Origin: Siphonodentalium dalli
Taxonomy: Eukaryota > Mollusca > Scaphopoda > Gadilida > Siphonodentaliidae
Reading direction: 5' to 3'
DNA: 64,000 nucleotides
NCBI GenBank assembly: GCA_032622095.1
Contig: CP136066.1
Span: forward strand, 189,650,816-189,714,815
Below, in pieces: positions 11,613 through 24,254 of this stretch. Positions within the stretch are counted from its first letter, which is position 1. Every line of letters starts with the position of its first letter. The translations under genes and the position numbers were made by a program. A model generated the notes under the pieces. The model saw only the letters and a program-made list of their open reading frames with translations, made no database searches and had not been told where the DNA came from.

Positions 11613-13060
11613 GTCGGCGATTGCCACGAAACTTATATATAATCATCCCCATAATATGAGGAATCTAATGGTGTGATTTAAATATGGCAAAAGTCGCGCC
11701 GTTCGCGTCAGGGGTGCCCGGAAGGGGGAGGGGCAGATTTTTTTTCTGTCGCCGATTGCCACGAAACTTACATATAATCATCCTCATGATATGAAGAATC
11801 CAACGGTGTAATCCAACGGTGTGGTTTAAATATGTCAAAAGTGGCGTCGTTCGAGTCAGATTTGCACGAAAGGGGAGAGGGGCACCAAAATTGATAAAAC
11901 TAATTTTAGCGCCGATTTCCACCAAATTGATATTCTTCTTCATGATACAAGGAATCTAATTGTGCGATTTAACAACACCAAATTGTTGTCGTTCGGATGA
12001 GAGATTGGGAGGGGGTGAGCACTAAATTTGATAATTGGTTTAGTCGCCGATTGCCACCACACTTATACAAAAGCATCCCCATGGTATGAGGAGTCTAATG
12101 GTGTGGCTTATATCTGTCAAGTGTGGCCTCATTCGAGTCAGGGGTGTATTTAAAGGGACAGCGGCACCAAAATTTCTGCACAATTTTTTTGGCGCCAATT
12201 TCCACCAAATTGATACACGTTCTTATCCATGATACGAGGAATCTTATTGTGTGATTTAAAGACGCCATAGTGGTGCTGTTTAGGTGAGTGATGGGGAGGG
12301 AGGGATTGACACAAAATTTGATAAAAAAAACATTGTTTAGTCGCCGATTATTACCAAACTTATAAACAATCATCAACATGATATCAGGAGTGTAATTGTG
12401 TGGTTTAAGGATGTCACACGTGGGGCCATTCGAGTCAGTGGTGTATAGAGATGAGAGGGACTTTATATTTATACGTTTATGGCCGATTTCCACCAGATTG
12501 ATACATATTCTTCTCCGTTATACGAGGAATCGTATCGTGTGGTTTACACACAACAAATTGGTGCCCTATGGGTGAGATATATGGGGAACTTCAATTTGAT
12601 ACGAATATGTATACTCGCCAATTTTCACCAATTTCATATATATGCATCTCTAATCTCTAATGAGACTTACTTAGTGTGTGCAGCTTGAGTCCGAAATAGG
12701 GACTGGAGGGTCACCAAAAACTGATACAAAATAGTTTTAGTACCAATTACCATCAAATTCAGACACGTTCTTCTCAAATGAAACAATAAATCAAATTGTG
12801 CTGTCTGTCTGTCTTTCTGTCTGTGTGTAATATATATAACTTACCGCGGTACAATCGAAGAGGCAAAAGCTGATACAAATATATTTGGCACTAATTTCCA
12901 ACAAATTCATACATGTTTTTATCTAATGATATACCATGAATTAAATCACATTTGGTGTCGTTTGCCTCACGGATGGCGAGCGGATATCCACTATCGTAGA
13001 TAAGATTGCTATTCGCCGATATCCACATATAAGTTATATATAGTCACCCAGGCCATCTCC
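11613..13060 (+). repeat. Minisatellite array, about 140-bp units, two alternating subtypes
   Basis: At least eleven unit starts are visible at 11613, 11748, 11909, 12043, 12192, 12340, 12481, 12615, 12741, 12888 and 13013, spaced 125-161 bp. Type A starts GTCGCCGATTGCCACGAAAC; type B starts GCGCCGATTTCCACCAAATT. They run A, A, B, A, B, A, B and then decay, giving a roughly 285-bp dimer. Each unit also has an ATGAGGAATCTAAT-like block and a G-rich block. The third spacing is long because AATCCAACGGTGT is duplicated. The array lies between ORF1 and ORF2 of the LINE and is not part of it. Confidence 0.88.
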
Positions 13061-14949
13061 ATATCATTTTAAGGAGATTTGGGCGTTCACATTTCACAAT
13101 CCCGACAAATGGTAACCCACTTATAAGTCACTTGAACAATTATATCTTCTTAATTGTCATATTTATATGGGGATGGCAATCAGGACATTCACACAATGAG
13201 CTAGCAAAAAGAGATACATAGAAGAAGAATTAAACGTATAAACTGAGAGACCTCGAACCGTCAGAGGATTGCATATATATTATAACAAAATTGAGTGTTC
13301 CATTCAATACAGTTTCCACAAAAAAAGTTACAATTTGTTAGGATATATGGAAGGCCTGTTCAAAAATAGTGGTCACAGTGTGCAGTCATATATAGTTTCT
13401 TCTGATATACAATAAAATGCAGTTAGTAGCACATGACTTTTCAGGATCCTCCCAATACTGACATCTGACAAGGGGTTTAGAACAGACTCATCGACTGCCA
13501 TAAACAACTCAAAATCTCGCTCTGTGTCTGGCAAATGTAGCTGATATGCCCGCGCAGCAACATTTCGTTGAAACTGAGAATATTTAGCCAATATATAGCA
13601 CCATGAACAGAGGAGCACCTGGAAATTTCTTTAAAACATCTGTATCTTCATGGAGATATGATAGCCAGGTATCCTCGAGATCTTAGTCCAACCCACTAGA
13701 TTGATTGATGCATCTCAATATGTAAAACCCAATTGTCATCTTTTATTTATGCGAACTAATGTCTTTATGATGTCCATGTATCATATTATAACGTATGACG
13801 TATACGCAGTTGTAAACAAATAAATACTTCATTATTGGTGGAACGGATTAATCGCGATAAACAGAATGACAATTGACAAGGTGGGCCACTAATTATATTC
13901 CATGACTGTAATAATCATGTTTTGTGATGCTATTTGAATATACAATTTATGAGAAAACGTATAACACTTTGAACAAGAGTGTTCTCTATTCCCAACAAAT
14001 ATCCACAGCATACAGATGGTTTCACATCGCATTAACCTGGGCAACGCCGGGTAACCCTGCTAGTAATATAAATATAAATATAAATATGTTGAATATTTTG
14101 GTTGAATATGTCACATACACCCTGTGTTCAACCGGCCAGTCTGATTCAGGCTTTTGTTTTGTTCATCAAGAGTCAATTTATGTCTTCTCGATTTCTGTGG
14201 CACTGGGCTGACTATAACAATGATGCAATCATTCAGTTAAATAATAGCCACACCACAGACCACCGTATAACCCATCATGGATAAATAGATCATATTCATT
14301 CATGCTCAATTCACTACCGTGCATGTAAATTGGAAAAACCAAAGATTCTAGGTTCAATGTATAACAGCACTTATTATTAATGATTTTAAATATATAATTA
14401 TTAGTAATTGGTCATGGAGCAATGAGGAGTTTGGCAATCTTTAATGAATTAACAATATATAGAATTTAACTGTTTAAATTGCTGGATTTGTCTGTAGTGG
14501 GTGGTTCAATTCGGGATGTGTGAGACATGTTGATATGATTAAAAAATGTGACAAAGTGAACGATATGGTTCTAAAAAGCGTGGTTAATTCAATGATAGTA
14601 TTACACAAGGTACTCAGTTTTAAAAATATAACTAAGCTTATATAACATTTCCCAAGGAGTTCTGGACTTCACTTGATGAATATAAATAGACAAGAGGATG
14701 GATGGATACGCTGGTACTTTCTACTAGCGGATTCGACATTGCATGTGCTTTTCTATAAATACAAAATTCAGTTTGATACCCATGCAGAGAGCAAAGCCGT
14801 TCACTTCGAAGTCCATTGTTATTGTTATAAAACATATTATAGATCAACATATATACTTATTTCAGATTTTTGTCTAAATGTACATGTTAAAATTGTGTCA
14901 ACATTATCAGATTTGTATATATTAATGAATAATATCACCATAGGAGCCA
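13061..14949. other. Unassigned sequence inside the LINE-interrupting block
   Basis: No gene is recognised. A short AATATA tandem tract lies near 14068-14090. The open frame at 14673-14972 runs into the endonuclease region in the wrong frame. It might hide the missing N-terminal part of ORF2, but no motif supports that. Confidence 0.35.
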
Positions 14950-16364
14950 TGAACTGTTATAATATGTGGTGATTGGAATGTCCCAATGAATTATACTCTT
15001 GACACAATTAATTACAAACGCAACAATATCACAAAATCAAATGAAGAAATACATAAAGGGATGCAATACTTAGATCTACATGATGTTTGGCGATTAAATA
15101 ATGCAGATAGAAAAAGATACACATGAAAGGGGCCAGGACGTAAGCTAGCCAGGCTAGATTATTTTCTGGTTTCTTCTTACCTCCAGCCATAGGGACAAGA
15201 TACCGGTATGATCATAACCCAATCTCATTGAGCCTAAAATGTGTTGATCATCCTAGAGGAAGAGGTTTCTGGAAATTTAATGATAGTCTTTTAAGAGAAC
15301 AGGAATATGCCAATATTGTTAAAACGGTAATTAGAGACGCTCTTCAGCAATACTCATTGAATGATAATGAACAATCTGGGCCATCCCCTGAAAAACCTTC
15401 ACTCAAAATTAATGACCAACTTTTCTGGGAGACACTAAAATAATGATAAGAGGAGAAACAATAGCTTATTCTTCTAAACAAAAAAATCCAGGAACAAAAG
15501 AGAAGTGGAAATAGAGAACAAAATAACCGAATTCAATTTGAAGAATGACAATGGTGACCTTAGAGTAGAAAAAGAGATAGATGATTTACATACTGAACTT
15601 GAGTCAATCAGAAGCCAAAGGGTAAAGGGCATAATCTTAGAACTAAAGCCAAATTGAGAATAGAGGGTGAAAAGAGTACAAAATATTTTTGCAACTTAGA
15701 AAAAAGACATTATACAAAAAAAACTATTCCAAAAAATAATAAGATCTGATGGCTCAGAAACAGAGGACTTTTATCAAATTGAACAAGAACAAGAAAACTT
15801 CTATAGAGATTTATATAAATCTAAAGTAAAAAATAAGGAACAAATAAAGGACCAAGATAACCCCTTTTTGAATACCCTAGATCAAAATGAGTCAGAATCT
15901 TTGGAGGGACCGTTATTAAATTTAGAATGGGTAAATGCTTTTGAGAAATATTAAAAATGACCGTTCACCAGGAAGTGATGGCTTCACTGCCAGTTTTGAT
16001 AAAATCTCTTGGAAATACCTAGGACAATTTGTGACTAATTCTCTTAATTATGGGTACAGCCAACTTGAACTCTTTATAACACAGAAATGTGGTATAATAA
16101 CATGTATCCCAAAACCAAATAAAGATAAAGCGCATTTGAAAATTTGGAGACCTATCTCACTTCTTAATATGGACATGAACATTGCATCAGCAGTGATATC
16201 TAACAGACTAACACAAAATACCTCCCTAAATTGATTTCCAACTCTCAACTTGGTTTTATGTCTGGACGGTATATTGGAGAATCCACTCGACTGACATTAT
16301 ATTTGATTGACAAATGTGAAAACACTGATATTTCAGGGATATTAGCAATCATGGACTTACATGT

Positions 16365-16712
16365 TTTTATTCACACAATAAGTAGGTTACAACAAAACAA
16401 TAATAAATACAAAATCAGGTGTAATTATTGTGAGGGAGTGGCATGACCAGGATTGGCTGTCTTCCTGTCACCCTCGTTGTCTGTATAATATATAATTTAT
16501 CGATGGCATAACCTCAAGTTGAGGTGCTAATAACGAAATACTGGAATGTTAATATCAAAATACTGTATTATGTACATATACACGTTTATTTATGGTTATG
16601 TAGGCGTATGTACGGCAATTAAAGAACACTTTCTAATAGTAAGGTGGACCTTGCTTAAGTAACAATGATAATGCGTATATGATATGTAAATCGTGTTAGC
16701 AGGGTCCAATAA
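16365..16712. mobile_element. About 350-bp insertion splitting the first catalytic block of ORF2
   Basis: The reverse transcriptase reads ILAIMDL up to about 16363 and resumes as FDSLEW at about 16717, so the intervening DNA is foreign. It contains no coding sequence. I could not find convincing terminal repeats or a target duplication, so its class is open and its ends are approximate to about 10 bp. Confidence 0.7.
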
Positions 16713-18019
16713 GGGCGAGTTTGACTCTTTAGAATGGTCTTACATAGAGAAGTGCTTAGACTTCTTCAAATTTGGAACTTCAATTAAAAGTTGGGTGAAA
16801 ACCTTCTACACAGACATCTATAGCTATGTAATCAATAATGGTAATCTTTGAAATAAAATATAAATTTGCAGAGGAGTAAGGCAAGGCGACCCTCTATCGT
16901 CGTATCTTTTTATTCTCGCTGTAGAAATCTTAAGTGAAAATCTAAAATTTAACCCGGATATAAAAGGTATTGAGTTAAATGGACCAGAATACTTACTCTC
17001 ATAATATGCAGATGACCTCACACTCTTCCTTCAGGATGATCACAAATTTCTCAATGTTGCACTTAACACATTTGATAAATTTAGTGCCATAATAGGCTTA
17101 AAAGTTAACTTTGACAAAACAGAAGCAGTCTGGATTGGGGCTAAAAGGGGTTGTGATGAAGAAAAGGTGACTGACTAAAGAATATCCTGGAATCACAAAA
17201 ATACATTTAAAATTCGTGGCATTGAGATAGATCTGTACAGTGAAAATTACATACAAAATAACTATAAGAATAAACTAATGAAAATTGAAAAACTATTAAA
17301 TGACTGGTATTTTAGAAACCTTAGTCTCTACGGTAAGACTACAGTGGTTAAAAGTTTAGCCTTGCCAATGCTAACTCACTGTCTTACAGTACTGCCGTCA
17401 CCTTCGATTGATATGCAAAACCAAATTCAAACATTATTCTTCAAATTTATTTGGTCAGGTAAACCAGACAAAATTAAGAGAAATATTGTTATTAATGAAT
17501 TAGAAGCAGGTGGCCTTACATTCCCTCATTTGGAATATTTTAATAAGGCATTGGAAATGACATGGATAAAACAAATGTTGAACCCAAATATTGAAACTAG
17601 TTGGAAATCGATACTTATTGACGAGTTAGAACAACTTGGGGGTGAAACAATTTGGAAATTAAACAAAGAAGGGCTGAACTTAATTGCTAAAAAATTGAAC
17701 ACTTTCTGGAAAGATGTACTTAAATCATGGTCCTGCATGCAAACTACAACTATCACCACAAACCCAGAAGATATCCAAAATGAACCGCTCTTTTACAACA
17801 AGAATATTAGAATAAACCGGAAAATGGTCTTTTACAAGACTTGGGTAGAAAAGGGCATTTCCTTTTTAAATGATTTAATTGATGATGAAACCTCTGGCGT
17901 AACGAAATATGAGGAATTTTGTAGCAAGTATGATTTGCAAACTCCCTTCACCGCCTATATAGGCCTGATTACAGCCTTACCAAAGGCATGAAAAGACTGT
18001 TTATCGACATCAATCCGCC

Positions 18020-18418
18020 ATAACCCTTTACCCAACAGAACGGCCCTGTGCCAATGCATTCTCTTATATATGCGAGTCGACCATAGGTCGCCTCGCATAT
18101 ATAAGAGAATGCATTGGCCTAACACATTAAAAATTATAAAATTGTTAAAGAATGTAAGAAAAAATGGTAAAAAGTGTTAAAAAATGATTTTTTTAGGCCA
18201 ATGCATTCTCTTATATATGCGAGGCGACCTATGGTCGACTCGCATATATAAGAGAATGCATTGGCACAGGGCATAACTGTAACTATCACAATGTGGTCAA
18301 GGAGCCGGTTCCTATGATATCCATATTTGTATGGTTCTATTGAGACAGACCGAAGATATTTTAGGCTGTTGAAGCTTTATTTGACCGGTTTTGGCCGGTT
18401 TGTTGGGTAAAGGGTTAA
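18020..18418 (-). mobile_element. piggyBac-type MITE with two internal hairpins, copy 1
   Basis: The ends are TTAA-type: ATAACCCTTTACCCAACA on the left (first T mutated) and TGTTGGGTAAAGGGTTAA on the right. CCCTTT directly inside TTAA is the hallmark of piggyBac-family ends. Inside are two near-perfect palindromes of about 67 bp (about 18048-18117 and 18198-18266), each built on CCAATGCATTCTCTTATATA with an AGTCGACC / GGTCGCCT centre. A second copy in opposite orientation is at 26112-26520. It is inserted in the LINE ORF2, hence younger than it. There is no transposase. Confidence 0.9.
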
Positions 18419-19333
18419 CAGTGTGACATCTGACTATATAATTAAATTTAAAAACTGTGACAAAGCCTGCAGAGAGTTTTACCCCATTTTCTTGAATGAA
18501 ATTGTCATGTCACCCCAAATATCTCAGAAAAAATGGCAAGACCGCCTTGGGAAAATACTTTCAGCTGAGCAGTGGAAATTAATATACAATAACACGGTCA
18601 GAATAACAAATGACACTGGGCTTTTAGCTTTCCAATTCAAAATGAATCATGATATCTTATACACAAATTCAAAGCTTTTTAAATGTAAATTATCGGAAAC
18701 TGAGTTGTGCTGCTTCTTTCAAGAACAAAAGGAAACACTGCTTCACCTTTTCCATGAATGCCCAGTTTCTAAATCAGTACTATTGTCATTACGTGAAAAA
18801 ATAGCAGAAAAATGTAATATAAACTTTGACATTTCACCAGAATGGGTAACATTGGGCTGCAATACAGTTGAGACTGAGAGAGATAATATAATTAGTCTTT
18901 ACATTCTACTATATAAAAGGTATATATATTCCTGTAAATTCAGGAATAGTGAACCCTCAGCTTAATAGAAACAATACAACACTATAGTAATATAGATGAG
19001 GTACCATTGAAACGCTTCTCCACTAGGAAGGAAAAAACTTTCTTTGAAAGATGGACACTTTTAAATTCTCTATTCACAACAAGTCACACTGTTAGGGTGG
19101 TTAGTTATAGTAGATACATACTTAGATGCTTCCCTAGACAAATAAAATTGATATGAAGTTCTCACATCTATTTTTTCTATTATTGAAATGTGGAAAGAAA
19201 ACGAATAATTGAAACTGAATATCTAATTGCAATTCTCTTAAAATTTCTGCAATTTTTGCCAAATGTTTGTAATTTTGTATGACAAGTCTGATTGAGTATG
19301 TATTTTTGATCTCAATAAAAATTATTTTTAAAA

Positions 19334-19348
19334 AACGTACAACATATA
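19334..19348 (+). repeat. Right 15-bp target site duplication of the L1/Tx1 LINE
   Basis: An exact copy of the 15-mer at 10263-10277, placed immediately after the A-rich LINE tail. Confidence 0.85.
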
Positions 19349-20750
19349 ATGTTTTTATGCTTTGTTCTGTTCAACAAATTGCTGAAAACCAAATATGACA
19401 TAGCTACATACTGTTGAGTGCATACCCGGATGAACTATATAAATGATATTCTGTGGTTATTGCACATTTAAGAAAAAAGTTACACTAAATAGATAGAAAA
19501 TTCAATACCAAACACCAAAGTGCCTTGCGGGTGGCACTTCTCGGGCCAAACATATTATTTTATGCGTTAGAATCGTAAGAAGTGATTAGGTTTCATAACA
19601 AATTACCATGACATCGACTGGTATTTGTGACAAAATATCTATATGGCGACCTGCAGCACTATTCCTATACTTTTACCGCGATATCGTAACTGACATTTAG
19701 TGTTTTTAGTGGAAAGAGAACGGCAATTTCGATAACATTTGCGACCGCTACACCAAGCACTTAGTAACGATCACGTGATCGACATAAACAACTAACTTCA
19801 GGTTATATTTTCAAAAGCACGCTCAATTATTCAGCTGACCGATTTTAGTGATTGGGTCCACAATTTGTGACGTCGTGCTCGTGTTACGGTTTGTGTTTTA
19901 TTGCGACATAAAACGGGTAACTCGCTTGACAGTTGACCAACCACCGCATATGTTTTAGTGTAACACAGACGGGCTATGTAAATATTTAGGTTATAAGTGA
20001 TGTTTCCCTATCTCGTGTATTTAGATTATTTCGCGCTCCGCGTGAATAATGTTTCGCTGATTCTTGGTAAACGTGGGCCATGGGCGTTTTATTTATAGAA
20101 ATGGAAATTTTTGGGACGGATTAAAATTCGAACTGCGACCCGGAGGCCGAGTCCGGTTAAAGGTGTAGTTGGGAATTATGGTGAGATGCATGAGAAACCA
20201 TCAGTGATAAGCTGTATATAGTTGTTGTAATAATTTGAAGGATTAGTTGTTTTAACGGAATTATGAGTTGGTCATTCGTGAAACCAATATATTTTATTTT
20301 CTATAATTACAATCATGGGTATATAATATATGATCTTGAGCGCGTTACCATTTATGACATTGGTTAACCTTGTCAGTTAATGAGCCTTATCGCGATGTAC
20401 ACCCTGCCTCGTGTATATAGGTTAGAAGTTACGTATGCAGGGCGATTTGTAGCCGGATATGATGTAATCTGATGCGAATTGCAGAGATTATCTGGCGAGC
20501 CTGGAATGAATGTCGCGGAGCCTCACATGACACCATATCCGGCAACTAAGAGACATGTAACGTATTTATCGTGCTTTCCGTGCGAGAATTTAAATTATCG
20601 ATATGAATTTCATCAGAATCTCGTTAATGCGTCGTCTATGTATGGCTTTTAATTAAATGGCGTAACAGTGCAACAGTGACGCGCACAGAACGTGAACTCA
20701 CTCAGGCAGCGATACACGATTTCATGGGTTTGTATGGGAGGGCTGAAAAT
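19349..20750. other. Unassigned; one weak foldback
   Basis: Around 20429-20564 there is an imperfect inverted repeat (TTACGTATGCAGGGCG, AGCCGGATATGATGT versus ACACCATATCCGGC, GTAACGTA). A diverged repeat at 19625-19690 matches 9150-9230. No gene is recognised. Confidence 0.4.
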
Positions 20751-21120
20751 AGTGAAACACTCCGGTATATGATGATCAAATAGAAATTGAGAACAATCTT
20801 GCTCAAATTAGTTATTTGTTTACGAATATTAAACAAAATTGACGATACAAACCGCCATTCTTATATATTAATTAAACACAATGACTCTCGATGGCGAAAT
20901 CATTTGTGTTAGATTATCGCCGATAGTTGTGTCCCGAATCGAGATGTAGACATTTATAATTGGGCGTAGTTCAGGCGATGTTTTCTATGGAGTGGTGTGG
21001 TCGATTTCTTTGAATTTTTCGCCCATCTTAGTAGAATGCTACATTCCCCAAGTTGAAATAGCGCCCGAGTACTAACTTGTCAATTTCACGCACCCGAACA
21101 AGTCCATAATATGTCTTTAA
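20751..21120 (+). mobile_element. Family R370, copy 2
   Basis: It matches the copy at 7752-8126 from GTGAAACACTCCGG to AATATGTCTTTAA, in the same orientation. The first few terminal bases (TTAAAGTGAT) are replaced, so the left end is eroded. Confidence 0.85.
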
Positions 21121-22812
21121 GCATATAAGTGCTATAACTGTCAGTATGGCCTTTGTTATTCATGGGAGTAATGAGATGATGGTTTAATTATTTTATAAAG
21201 GTATCATAGTATACAGAATGGGATGCTCTTTGAATACGAAGTATGTGATTGGTATCCGATGTCGGCCAGCTCTGTATGGTACTCCACCGAATAAGAGCAT
21301 GATTTCTCGCCAATGGAAACAGTCGTTTGAATTTCCAGGACAAAATAGAAAGAAAAAAACTTTTCTTAATTGTTAAATATATCTTACATATATCTCGGTT
21401 CTATCAGCTCATAACTTACGACAGAGCGAATGTCTGTCGTTAATCACATTATGAGTACATTCGCTCTGTCATGATTAGGTATGTGGCTGAAGATGGCCAA
21501 TTTCGGCCAAAAATGGTTAAAAGGAGGATTTTGGATAGCCAATCATGGCCAAGGGAGATAATTCAACTTGTGATGTGACAATTCGGTCAAATACAGACAG
21601 ACATGTGATTGCTCAGACCATGTCTGTATCTGGTAACCAAGCAGCCATGTGATGTTCATAAGTGACCAAGGCACAGCAGACGGCTGTTGTCCAGTACACC
21701 ATCCAAATGGTGAAAATGGCCAGAAATAATGAATTGCTATCTTCAAAAAGCAAGGTCAAATTATTTATTTTTGGTAATTTCATCTTCCCTATTTTCGTGT
21801 CAAACACTGGATGAATGTTATATTCTTTCCGAATCACGTTTTCTCCTTCGCAGGCATCACATTCATCTCCAAACATCAAATTTGGAAGAAAAAAATAGAT
21901 TTTTGCTTAATTCTGCCTCTTAAACCTTTCAAAATAATCTTTTGAATATTTCACACCGGGTCATATCTGGTACCAAAATTATGTATCACAAGCCTGTTTC
22001 TAGTACCGTTGATCTACACTCCTATAGTGAACTTTTTTGAGTCCGTCTACTCTACTATTATTATACACGAACATGTTGGTATGATTTTCTTGACCAATTG
22101 CTCCATCAACGGAACTTTAACTTTCGAGCACGATTGCATCTGGTGTCAAATTTCTGACATATTTGAATGCACTTCGATATTTGTATATGTTACACAACAG
22201 CTACGAGATTGGCTAGGTTGTGGACCGTGCAAAATTGCAACTAGTTCACGAACTACACGGAGGACGGCTGTGTGTGGAAATCAAATGTTATTCTCTGTCT
22301 TAAAGGTATAACCGGTTATTTTACTGCGGTATAACATTGCCAAAGTTTATACAGTCACGTGGATTTAATACTATGAATCGTCGTCAATTCAATTGAGAGA
22401 GTAAATGTCCATTATGTATTTATCACATAATTAGCCCCTAATCCTAGCCTCATATTTGTTTTAGTAAGAGACACGTTTATTATCGGCACGCACAGTGACG
22501 TAAGAGCTCAGTACAATGATGTCGATCAATGTTATTATTATGTTAATTAGAATATAATTATGATAATCAATTTGTGTTGGGTTATTTAGTGTCTACTGTG
22601 AGATAAACATGTGTGATAAGGGTGTTTGAACAATTTTGTCAACATGGAAAGACACATTTAAAATGTAACTATATGTTATGTTGTAGGTGTCTTTACTTCC
22701 TCTTTGGTTGTGATAAGGAAATCAATATTGATTTGTTTTAACACCGACCGTTTCTGGGTCGTGTTTTCTTGCTAAAATGTGATTATGAGCTAAATAGGAT
22801 CTCAAATTCGTC
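21121..22812. other. Mostly unassigned; short palindrome at 21420-21470
   Basis: GACAGAGCGAATGT and ACATTCGCTCTGTC form 14-bp inverted arms around a 23-bp loop at 21420-21470. On the minus strand, 21879-21613 has a 88-residue open frame with a distant anoctamin-like look, discussed under findings but not called as a gene. Confidence 0.4.
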
Positions 22813-22921
22813 GCAATTCTATGCGAAATTGATTAAACTCGTCCAATAAATTCGAGCCTCGTTAAAGCTCGGCTCGAATCGAATTTAGTGCACTCGGTTA
22901 ATAAATTCCGCATAGAATTGC
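22813..22921. repeat. Foldback with nested inner palindrome
   Basis: The outer arms are GCAATTCTATGCGAAATT and AATTCCGCATAGAATTGC. An inner pair, ATTCGAGCC and GGCTCGAAT, surrounds TCGTTAAAGCTC. The total is 109 bp. It resembles the foldback at 57771-57917 in having an AGCTTTARCGA-like centre. Confidence 0.75.
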
Positions 22922-24254
22922 AACTCATCAGATATCATCTATGTATACAATGTATCTCTTCTCTGCTATTCGACTGAATGTTATTATTTATGCAATCGTC
23001 GCCATATTTAGAACGTGCTTGGTTCGATAGATGCATGCTGAGTCCAACAAAATGGAATTCACGGTGAAAGCGACTAGAACAGTTGACAACCTTTATGCCA
23101 CAGGAATATAAAAAGATCGTGCATTGAACCGTGTGTGTTTCGATGTATGACACCTGCGCAGACAGATAAGTCAAGAAGTCAATAATGATTTATTTTTAAA
23201 AGCTTGTGATAATAGAGGGGAGTGTTGTGTTAATGGCCACCAGCAGTTAATCTTCGCACATACAGCACGTTCTTCCATCCTGTTGTGAGTAAAGTAATGG
23301 CCACGTTAACGCATTTTAGCAGTGTGCGTTGCTAGTGGCAACACAGCGTCTATATTGTAAAGCCTTCTGAAATTTAATTTTTCGTCTAAAGAGATGTCCC
23401 TCTGTGTACTAACGAGCATACACGCATAGATAGCTTGTCATATACATGTGATGACATTAAATCACCTGACTTGTCTCAGTGACAGAACTTATCCCCTCAA
23501 AAATAAAAACGGGTGCATTTTTCCTGCACCATATTAGCATGATCTTCGTAAATACTGTGTTTTTTATCATAGCTGTGTGGAATTATAGAAGCAGTTACTA
23601 TAAAAATCGTTTAGATTTTACAGATGGTGTGAAACGTGCATATGGGTGCAATTGATGACAATCATGTATTCTTTAGAGGTAGAGGTGGGTAGAAAAACTT
23701 ACCTGAACCCACACTGCGTCATTTACGCTTTTGCAGTTGGTGTGGTCTGAACAAGATCAAGGACGAGCAACACTTCTTACATGAATATCCAACAGATAAG
23801 GAAATTAGATGAGATCTTACCGACATAGTCAAACAATTCTGGTTTGACTAAAGGTAATCAGGACGATAAATGAACATTGAAATTTCTACAAAATGTCGAA
23901 ATGTCAGAATAAACAAGAGTTGATAACTTAGTATGATGTGTATGTCAAAGTGATCCACTTCCTGTGACTGGAGACTGTCAAAGTGATCCACTTTCGGTTA
24001 CTGGATATTCCAGTTTTTGTATATACCAGAATATATAGAAAGCAAGATGGTGGATGCTGGATTTGAATCTTCACCGTGAATTATATTGTTATAGGTGAGC
24101 TCTGTTACTTATCAATGGTAGCAGAGAGTTGTTACCAAGTTATATAATGTGTCTCCCAAATTTACTGACTATTTGAAGTGGAGAATATTGTGATCGACTA
24201 AACATGAATGACCCAGTACCACTTGCTTAGCCTGCTGTTCGGCCCATGTGCTGT
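22922..24254. other. Unassigned intergenic sequence
   Basis: The only pattern noticed is CTGTCAAAGTGATCCACTT-like text used twice near 23945-23990. This stretch may contain the eroded 5' end or LTR of the downstream copia element, but no LTR could be identified. Confidence 0.35.

Larger units (their letters stand above)
14950..18965 (+). pseudogene. L1/Tx1 ORF2p relic: endonuclease, reverse transcriptase, C-terminal domain
   Basis: The ORF2 protein nicks target DNA and copies LINE RNA. Endonuclease motifs are CGDWNVPM (14962 on), ARLDYFLVS (15150) and YRYDHNPISLSL (about 15200); the active-site Asp-His pair remains, but a TW position reads as stop. Next come RGFWKFN and FWETLK, then GEKSTKYFCNLEKR (15670), SPGSDGFTASF (15970), IPKPNKDKAHLKIWRPISLL (16110) and QLGFMSGRYIGESTRL (16245). 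After the 16365-16712 insert the frame resumes with FDSLEWSYIEK, RGVRQGDPLSSYLF (16870) and the palm YADD (17008), which is intact but preceded by a stop. A 237-residue open frame (17278-17991) covers the thumb and connection, including GGLTFP. After the MITE, 18423-18965 reads the C-terminal domain with a CxF...HLFHEC knuckle that has lost a cysteine. There are numerous stops and shifts. Confidence 0.92.
10278..19333 (+). mobile_element. L1/Tx1-type LINE, near full-length but mutated and heavily interrupted
   Basis: Between two identical 15-bp flanks lie, in LINE order, a short 5' UTR, an ORF1 relic (10482-11340), an ORF2 relic with endonuclease, reverse transcriptase and C-terminal domains (14950-18965), a 3' UTR, and an end at AATAAAAATT with an A run. 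Three insertions inflate it to 9 kb: about 3.5 kb including a minisatellite (roughly 11380-14940), about 350 bp at 16365-16712, and a 399-bp MITE at 18020-18418. Without them about 4.8 kb remains, close to the usual 5-6 kb of the group. Many stops and frameshifts make it inactive. The N-terminus of ORF2 was not found. Confidence 0.88.

Noticed and set aside
13373-13618. 81-residue minus-strand open frame with normal amino acid composition
   Set aside because: No recognisable domain, no neighbours and no repeat copy; random open frames of this size are expected.
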